Part shown: in pieces, positions 4,518 through 9,817 of the stretch
Numbering within the stretch: position 1 is the stretch's first letter
How the letters are laid out: every line of letters begins with the position of its first letter
Made by a program: the position numbers and the translations under genes
Source: UBA6165 sp044233745
Lineage (GTDB): Bacteria; Bacteroidota; Bacteroidia; Flavobacteriales_D; Crocinitomicaceae
DNA length: 9,817 nucleotides
Direction: 5' to 3'
Assembly: GCA_044233745.1 (NCBI GenBank)
Contig: JBIIJN010000086.1
Coordinates: 1 to 9,817, forward strand
Notes under the pieces: model-generated
What the model was told of the DNA's origin: nothing
Databases searched by the model: none
Seen by the model: only the letters and a program-made list of their open reading frames with translations

Positions 4518-7181
4518 ATGATGCAAAAAATCAAGAAATATATTTGGAGGACTGTTTTGGGTCTGGCAGGATTTCTATTTATTTTATCCTTACTTGTCAT
4601 CGTATTTCGAAGCAAAATTGAGCGTTATGCCATCAGTCAATTGGATCAGTTTTTTAAGGTTCCTGTTTATATTCATGATGTTGAGTTTACCTTCTGGAAA
4701 ACTTTTCCCAATTTTTCCCTGCGTTTGGATGGTGTTGTGATTCAAGATTACTCAGAGGAATTCGGAAAATTGCCCGATACCTTGTTATACGCCAAGCAAA
4801 TAGACCTCAAAGCCAATACTTGGGGTTTACTCCAGGCGGATATGTCGATTGAATCTATTGTGGTTCGAGACGCACTCGTTGGTTTACGTATAGATGCTAA
4901 TGGCAAAGAAAACTACGATATTTTCGTGAAAGATTCCGTGCAAACCGAGAGCAATTTTGATTTGAATTTAAAGAAAGTGAACTTCATCAACACTGAATTT
5001 CGCTATGCCAATACGCTTACTGAACAAGCCTATGCGGTTTGGCTTGACCGGCTTAGGTTTTCTGGGAGATTCAAAAATGAGTCTTTCGATATGCACCTGC
5101 AAGCCAATGCCAAATTGAAAAGGTTTAAGGATAAATCAGTCACTTTGTTGCGCGATCTAGATGTGGATATTGAAACGGATGTATTTGTGAATTCTGCTTC
5201 CAAGAGATACGAAATTCTGAATAGCATCCTCTTAATCAATCAAATGCCTTTCGAGTTATCGTTGTTATTAGACGCCGGACATATGGATCTCAAGCTTCAA
5301 GGCAAAGACATTTCTTTGGTGGAAGTGATGACAGCTATTCATCAGGACAACTTAGAAAAGCTGAAATCTATTGAAACAAGTGGTAGCGTTCAGTTTTCGC
5401 TGCACGTGAACGGTGATATCGATAAATCCAACACACCTGATATTGATGCCGAGTTTCGCATTAAAAATGGCTTGGTGAAAGACCCAAATCAAGCGCTGGA
5501 GATTAAAAAAATTGAGCTTCAGGGTAAATATGAAAAACGCCAAGGGCAGCCAGAAAAATTGGAGCTGAGTCAATTGAACTTGCAAACCATGGGGCAGCAT
5601 TTCAACGGGCGTCTGTCAGTATCGGATTTTAGCCAACCAGATATTCGCTTGCAGGGCAATGGCGGCATCAATTTGGCTGCTTTGCATCATTTTTTTCCAT
5701 TGCCTCAGGTGCGCAGCATTTCTGGAAACGTGACCGTGAATGGCATGATTCACGCTATTTTGAGCGCCCCAAGCACGCCCAATCAGCATCTGCAAATCAT
5801 CAATTCACAAGTTGATTTTGAATGTAAAGATATAGCCGTTGAAAGCACTTTGGATTTCCCGAAAATTCAAAAAATCAGCGGACGTGTATCTACCCGAAAC
5901 GATGATTTTGTGTTCAACAGGTTTCAATTAAGAACGGCTCGCTCTTCTGCAGAAATATCGGGAAATGTAAAAAATGTAATCCTTTTCCTTGAAAAAACAG
6001 GCAACTTACAAGTGGATGGCGCCTTGAAAGCTGAAAAAATCGACTTGGATGAGTTCATGGGTACTCAAGCCAATGAAGATTTTCCAGTTTCGTATCCCGT
6101 TGGTGTTTTTGTGCTGCCCAAGAGCATTCACGGTGTTTTGGATTTCGATGTTGATAATTTTGTTGTGAATAACCACCACTTTTCTAGCATTTTGGGTTCG
6201 ATGATCCTATCCGACCGGCAAATTGAAGTCCTGCATTTGAAGCTGACGCATCTCGGAAGTCAGGCTGCTGGCAATTTGCGTATTTTTGAACGAATAGCCG
6301 GAACTATTGAATTGATGGGCGATCTGAACACAACAGGTCTCAATTTGAAGCAGGTCTTTGCCGAATGGAACAATTTTGAACAAGAAACCATACGGGCAGA
6401 AAACATCAATGGTAAGGCAGACTTGGCACTGAAATTTCACTTTCCTTTTAGCATGAACAAGGGAATTGTGAAAGAGCAAATCAACGCACAGGCCTCATTG
6501 AAAATATCCGGCGGATCCTTGGTTCAAGTTGCTGCCCTTCAGGAAATTGCCAAAAGTATGCGCTCAAATGCATTGGTGAAGGTGTTTTTGGGTAAAAATT
6601 TAGATGCTATTGAAAAAAAACTGTCCAATCTTACTTTTGAGACTTTGGAAAACACTTTTTACATCGCCAATTCCAAATTTGTGATTCCTAAAATGAAAAT
6701 CAAAACGAACGTGATGGATTTGGTTGTGTATGGTTGGCAACATTTTGATGAAAGTTTGGAGTATCATTTCGAATTTGATTTCAGAGATTTGAAGCAAAAC
6801 AACAAAGACAGCGAGTTTGGGATTGCGATTGATGATGGAGTGGCTACTCGACTTTTCTTGAAAATGTTTGGAACACTCTCTAACCTGCAGTTTGCCTGGG
6901 ATTCTGACGCGCGAAAGCAATTTAAAAAGGAGCAACGCGAACAAGAAACACAGGAACTCAAAAACATGTTCAAATCGGAATTTGGCTTGTTTAAAAAGGA
7001 TTCAACGGTTCAGGGTTATCAACCCAATAACAAACCTCAAGAAATTATTGAAATTGATTTTGGCGAGGGCGAGGAAAATGTGGATGTGGAACAAAAGAAA
7101 AAACGCATCGACGAGAATTATAAGCGCATCAAAAAGAAAAATTCAACAAAAACGGAGGAAGTAATCATTGAGTTTGAGTAA
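4518..7181 (+). CDS. AsmA-like, membrane-anchored large periplasmic protein
   Basis: The 887-residue protein has one N-terminal membrane segment (about residues 11-30) after a short basic stretch (KIKKYIWR); the rest should be periplasmic. The start of the soluble part (VPVYIHDVEFTFWKTFPNFS, then LRLDGVVIQD) is the AsmA N-terminal signature. A long beta-rich middle follows. The AsmA-like C-terminal region lies at about 590-770, with LKISGGSLVQVAALQEIAKS, LSNLTFETLENTFYIANSKF and MKIKTNVMDLVVYGWQHFDE. The last 90 residues are different: charged helical sequence (RKQFKKEQREQETQELKNMF) and a lysine-rich tail (EQKKKRIDENYKRIKKKN). AsmA-family proteins form long grooved beta structures thought to move or balance lipids between membranes; that role here is by family only. 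The start is ATG 4518 (ATG 4521 is equally possible); GTG 4512 lies in the -7 element. No terminator separates it from the histidine kinase gene 48 bp on, so co-transcription is likely. Confidence 0.88.
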   Translation: MMQKIKKYIWRTVLGLAGFLFILSLLVIVFRSKIERYAISQLDQFFKVPVYIHDVEFTFWKTFPNFSLRLDGVVIQDYSEEFGKLPDTLLYAKQIDLKANTWGLLQADMSIESIVVRDALVGLRIDANGKENYDIFVKDSVQTESNFDLNLKKVNFINTEFRYANTLTEQAYAVWLDRLRFSGRFKNESFDMHLQANAKLKRFKDKSVTLLRDLDVDIETDVFVNSASKRYEILNSILLINQMPFELSLLLDAGHMDLKLQGKDISLVEVMTAIHQDNLEKLKSIETSGSVQFSLHVNGDIDKSNTPDIDAEFRIKNGLVKDPNQALEIKKIELQGKYEKRQGQPEKLELSQLNLQTMGQHFNGRLSVSDFSQPDIRLQGNGGINLAALHHFFPLPQVRSISGNVTVNGMIHAILSAPSTPNQHLQIINSQVDFECKDIAVESTLDFPKIQKISGRVSTRNDDFVFNRFQLRTARSSAEISGNVKNVILFLEKTGNLQVDGALKAEKIDLDEFMGTQANEDFPVSYPVGVFVLPKSIHGVLDFDVDNFVVNNHHFSSILGSMILSDRQIEVLHLKLTHLGSQAAGNLRIFERIAGTIELMGDLNTTGLNLKQVFAEWNNFEQETIRAENINGKADLALKFHFPFSMNKGIVKEQINAQASLKISGGSLVQVAALQEIAKSMRSNALVKVFLGKNLDAIEKKLSNLTFETLENTFYIANSKFVIPKMKIKTNVMDLVVYGWQHFDESLEYHFEFDFRDLKQNNKDSEFGIAIDDGVATRLFLKMFGTLSNLQFAWDSDARKQFKKEQREQETQELKNMFKSEFGLFKKDSTVQGYQPNNKPQEIIEIDFGEGEENVDVEQKKKRIDENYKRIKKKNSTKTEEVIIEFE

Positions 7182-7229
7182 GAGTTTGTACTATTGTAAT
7201 GCTTCTTTCCAATATTTACAACTGCATCT

Positions 7230-8786
7230 ATGAATTTATATTCCAATAAACAAAAATGGAAAATTGCACTTTTGCTTGCTGCCATTGTGTTGGTCGCCAT
7301 TTCACTCTTGTTTACCAACCGCATCGTAAATAGCGTTGGTTCGCGTGAGAAAGAACGAGTTGAACAATGGGCCGATGTGATTCGCAAAAAAGCCGAATTG
7401 ATTAATTTGACCAACCAGACTTTTGATGAACTCAGAGATCGAGAGCGTCAAAAAGTTGAACTTTGGGCCAGGGCTACAAGAGAACTTGTTCGTCCGAGCT
7501 CCGATGAAATCGATTTCACTTTTGTATTAGACATCACCAAGGAAAACACAGATATTCCGGTTATTTTGCTCGACAACAATAACAAACTCCTGAGTTCAAA
7601 AAACCTCAATTTTGACGCTGAGAAGCTGAGCGAAATTTTCCCCAACAGAAACGAAGATGAATTGATGCAGAAGTACTCGGATTCAGTGACGCGGCTTGCA
7701 TTGATCTGGGCAAAAACGCATGAACCAATTCCGATTGAAATCACCACAAATTGGGTGCAGTACATCTATTATTTTGATTCAGAGAAATTGGTGCAACTTC
7801 AAGAACAGCGCGATTCTTTGATTGTGTCTTTCAACAGCGAGTTAATCGACAACACAACCCTTGTGCCTGTATTGTTTTTAGACCGTGAATCGGGTCACGT
7901 GATTGAAACCAACATCGATTCGCTCAAACCTTTCCGACTTGCACCGTTGAACAATAAAAGCGCTGTGATTGCAAAAATGGTTGATTCTGTGGAAATAGTT
8001 TTGGCCAGTAATCAACTTGGAATCGTTTATTTTGATGATAGCGAGGAATTGAAGCAGCTGAAGTTGTATCCATATCTGCAATTTGTTTTGATTGGCTTGT
8101 TCATTCTTATTGGTTATATCATTTTTAGTACTTTCAGAAAAGCCGAGCAAAATCAAGTTTGGGCTGGAATGGCCAAAGAAACAGCGCATCAGTTGGGCAC
8201 ACCAATTTCTTCGCTCATGGCTTGGATTCAATTATTGGAAAGTAATGGGCATCCAAAAGAGGAAATTGATGAGATGAACAAAGATATTGACCGACTGACC
8301 ACCATTGCTGACCGTTTTGAGAAAATCGGATCGGGTGCTAAACTCGACCCAAACGACCTGAAATCAACCCTGCAAAAATCGTTTAGTTATCTTAAAAACC
8401 GAATTTCCAGGAAGGTAAATTTTTCAATACAAATGCCTGAAAATGAAGTTGTTGTAATGCACAATCCTTCGCTTTTGGAATGGGTAATTGAAAATATCTG
8501 CAAAAATGCTGTGGATGCGATGGATGGGGTAGGTCAACTGCATATCGAAGTTACCGATTCAGGCCACACGGTGTATGTGGATATATCCGATACTGGAAAA
8601 GGAATTCCATCGAACAAAATTAAAACGATCTTTCAACCGGGTTATACCACCAAACAACGTGGTTGGGGCTTGGGTCTGTCTTTGGTAAAACGGATCATCG
8701 AAACCTACCACAAAGGCCGCGTGTTTGTCCTGAAATCAGAACTAGGTAAAGGAACCACCTTTCGGATTATTCTCCAGAAACCTTAG
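7230..8786 (+). CDS. Orphan transmembrane sensor histidine kinase
   Basis: The 518-residue protein has a membrane segment at about 11-28, an extracytoplasmic sensor region at about 30-280, a second membrane segment at about 282-300, and a cytoplasmic kinase core. The H-box reads AKETAHQLGTPISSLMAW with the phospho-acceptor His320, a HisKA variant (HQLGTP in place of HELRTP) seen in a group of Bacteroidota kinases. The ATPase domain is complete: N-box ENICKNAVDAM (Asn422, Asn426), DTGKGIP at 454-460, and GWGLGLSLVKRII at 478-490 with a GKGTTFRI end. It should autophosphorylate and pass phosphate to a response regulator, but none is encoded in this window. The sensor half appears to hold two related units (about 109-191 and 212-279), each starting PV-hydrophobic-LD and ending near YFD-SE-L-QL. 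The gene lies 48 bp after the AsmA-like gene, probably in one transcript. Its TAG stop overlaps the lysS stop from the other strand. The signal is unknown. Confidence 0.93.
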   Translation: MNLYSNKQKWKIALLLAAIVLVAISLLFTNRIVNSVGSREKERVEQWADVIRKKAELINLTNQTFDELRDRERQKVELWARATRELVRPSSDEIDFTFVLDITKENTDIPVILLDNNNKLLSSKNLNFDAEKLSEIFPNRNEDELMQKYSDSVTRLALIWAKTHEPIPIEITTNWVQYIYYFDSEKLVQLQEQRDSLIVSFNSELIDNTTLVPVLFLDRESGHVIETNIDSLKPFRLAPLNNKSAVIAKMVDSVEIVLASNQLGIVYFDDSEELKQLKLYPYLQFVLIGLFILIGYIIFSTFRKAEQNQVWAGMAKETAHQLGTPISSLMAWIQLLESNGHPKEEIDEMNKDIDRLTTIADRFEKIGSGAKLDPNDLKSTLQKSFSYLKNRISRKVNFSIQMPENEVVVMHNPSLLEWVIENICKNAVDAMDGVGQLHIEVTDSGHTVYVDISDTGKGIPSNKIKTIFQPGYTTKQRGWGLGLSLVKRIIETYHKGRVFVLKSELGKGTTFRIILQKP

Positions 8787-9817
8787 TCTAGAGCTTGTAT
8801 CATCAAAACTTCATCCTCATTCTTGAACACTTTGGTCAATTCATTTTGATTCAGGTGTTTTAAGGATTTGTCCCATTGTTTCCCGCTCAACTCTAGGCTG
8901 GATTTGAGCTCCGCCAATTCCATTTCACCATTTTTCTGAACGATATCCAAGATAGCTTTTTCGTGGTCGTTTAATTCAACTACTTTTTTGGCGCCCGTCT
9001 CCGGTTTCATTTGTGGGAAGAACAAAACTTCTTGAATGGAAGGGTTGTCGGTTAAGAACATAATCAATCTGTCCATGCCAATACCCAAACCTGAAGTTGG
9101 CGGCATGCCATATTCCAAGGCACGCAAAAAGTCTTGGTCGATAAATTGGCCGGCTTCGTCATCGCCGCGTTCAGAAAGTTTTACCTGATCTTCAAAGCGC
9201 TCGCGTTGGTCTATCGGGTCATTCAATTCCGAATAGGCGTTGGCAACTTCTTTTCCACAAACCATCAATTCGAAGCGCTCTGTTAGTTCTGGATCGGTGC
9301 GATGCGTTTTACAAAGAGGTGACATCTCTTTTGGATAATCTGTAATGAAAGTGGGTTGAATAAAATTGCCTTCACATTTCTCACCAAATATCTCATCAAT
9401 CAGCTTTCCTTTCCCCATCGTCATGTCAACTGGAATGCCCATGCCAAGAGCTGCAGATCGAATTTCGTCTTCACTTTTCTTAGAAATATCAAAACCAGTA
9501 TATTCCAAAATCGCATCTCGCATCGAGATTCTTTTGTAAGGCGCTTTGAAGTCGATTTCTTGACCTTGGAAAGTGGATTTCGTTGTGCCATTTACCTCAA
9601 TAGCACAATGTTCCAAAAGTTGCTCGGTGAAATCCATCATCCAATTATAGTCTTTATACGACACATAAATTTCCATGGCCGTAAACTCAGGATTATGGGT
9701 TCTGTCCATGCCTTCGTTGCGGAAGTTTTTCGAGAATTCATAAACGCCATCAAATCCGCCTACAATTAATCTTTTGAGATACAATTCATTGGCGATGCGC
9801 AAGTATAATGGAATGCC
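8783..9817 (-). CDS. lysS: Class II lysyl-tRNA synthetase, C-terminal part (cut by window edge)
   Basis: LysS charges tRNA-Lys in the cytoplasm. The frame is open to the right edge, so 344 C-terminal residues are seen. Motif 2 is intact (FSKNFRNEGMDRTHNPEFTA, then MEIYVSYKDYNWMM), followed by TFITDYPKEMSPLCKTHRTD, ERFELMVCGKEVANAYSELN, DQDFLRALEYGMPPTSGLGI and motif 3 ending GMDRLIMFL. In the Escherichia coli enzyme the protein ends soon after the FFP-M-P block; here about 70 more residues follow FFPQMKP, with alternating helices (HEKAILDIVQKNGEMELAEL, SGKQWDKSLKHLNQNEL) and a short strand pair. I know similar winged-helix-like extensions in other Bacteroidota LysS proteins. The in-frame TTG at 9800-9802 is an internal leucine codon, not a start. 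The TAA stop (8783-8785) overlaps the kinase gene's stop by four bases, with no terminator between the genes. Confidence 0.97.
   Translation of the reverse strand, partial: GIPLYLRIANELYLKRLIVGGFDGVYEFSKNFRNEGMDRTHNPEFTAMEIYVSYKDYNWMMDFTEQLLEHCAIEVNGTTKSTFQGQEIDFKAPYKRISMRDAILEYTGFDISKKSEDEIRSAALGMGIPVDMTMGKGKLIDEIFGEKCEGNFIQPTFITDYPKEMSPLCKTHRTDPELTERFELMVCGKEVANAYSELNDPIDQRERFEDQVKLSERGDDEAGQFIDQDFLRALEYGMPPTSGLGIGMDRLIMFLTDNPSIQEVLFFPQMKPETGAKKVVELNDHEKAILDIVQKNGEMELAELKSSLELSGKQWDKSLKHLNQNELTKVFKNEDEVLMIQALD

Noticed and set aside
6600..6944. Minus-strand open frames of up to 114 codons inside the AsmA-like gene, and similar ones at 7118-7414 and 7878-8231
   Set aside because: They are opposite conserved AsmA or kinase segments and have no recognisable protein features.
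9356..9769. A plus-strand open frame of 137 codons inside lysS
   Set aside because: It is antisense to conserved LysS motifs, with no promoter and no recognisable domain.
1..9817. A CRISPR array, insertion sequence, phage or defence island, or tRNA/rRNA gene
   Set aside because: No spaced repeats, transposase or integrase motifs, terminal repeats, or tRNA/rRNA signatures are visible on either strand.

Overview
The window looks like an ordinary chromosomal stretch of a Bacteroidota genome, most likely Flavobacteriales. The evidence is a secreted protein with a type IX secretion (T9SS) sorting domain, a small TonB-domain protein of the Bacteroidota 'energy transducer' kind, several matches to the Bacteroidota -7 promoter element TAnnTTTG, AT-rich leaders without clear Shine-Dalgarno sequences, and a lysyl-tRNA synthetase with a C-terminal extension. 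I find no rRNA, tRNA, CRISPR array, insertion sequence, phage gene or recognisable defence island.

Layout. Positions 1-652 (minus) hold the 5' part of pheS, cut by the window edge. A 200-bp divergent spacer leads to a small plus-strand lipoprotein (852-1235) and then a DUF59/MIP18-type Fe-S assembly protein (1287-1598) with its own -7 element. A strong bidirectional terminator (1619-1656) separates these from a minus-strand TonB-domain protein (1672-2367). The start codon of that gene lies in one arm of a perfect 9-bp inverted repeat. Upstream on the same strand is murI, glutamate racemase (2477-3304). A long non-coding stretch (3305-3512) follows; it may be the murI leader and may contain remnants of a small reading frame. 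Then come a clear terminator and a minus-strand T9SS cargo protein (3563-4360).

The plus-strand half starts at a divergent intergenic region carrying a 12-bp perfect palindrome. It contains a large AsmA-like membrane-anchored protein (4518-7181) and, 48 bp later, an orphan transmembrane histidine kinase (7230-8786). The kinase ends tail-to-tail with lysS (8783-9817, minus, cut by the window edge); the two stop codons overlap.

How the genes fit together. Several products serve the cell envelope: MurI supplies D-glutamate for peptidoglycan, the TonB-domain protein probably links the inner membrane to outer-membrane transporters, the AsmA-like protein probably works in lipid or outer-membrane homeostasis, and the kinase senses an extracytoplasmic signal. 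pheS, lysS and the DUF59 protein are housekeeping. I see no clear evidence for an undescribed multi-gene system. The most interesting signals are regulatory: the start-codon inverted repeat of the TonB-domain gene, the murI leader with a promoter nested in a terminator, and the apparently duplicated sensor half of the kinase.
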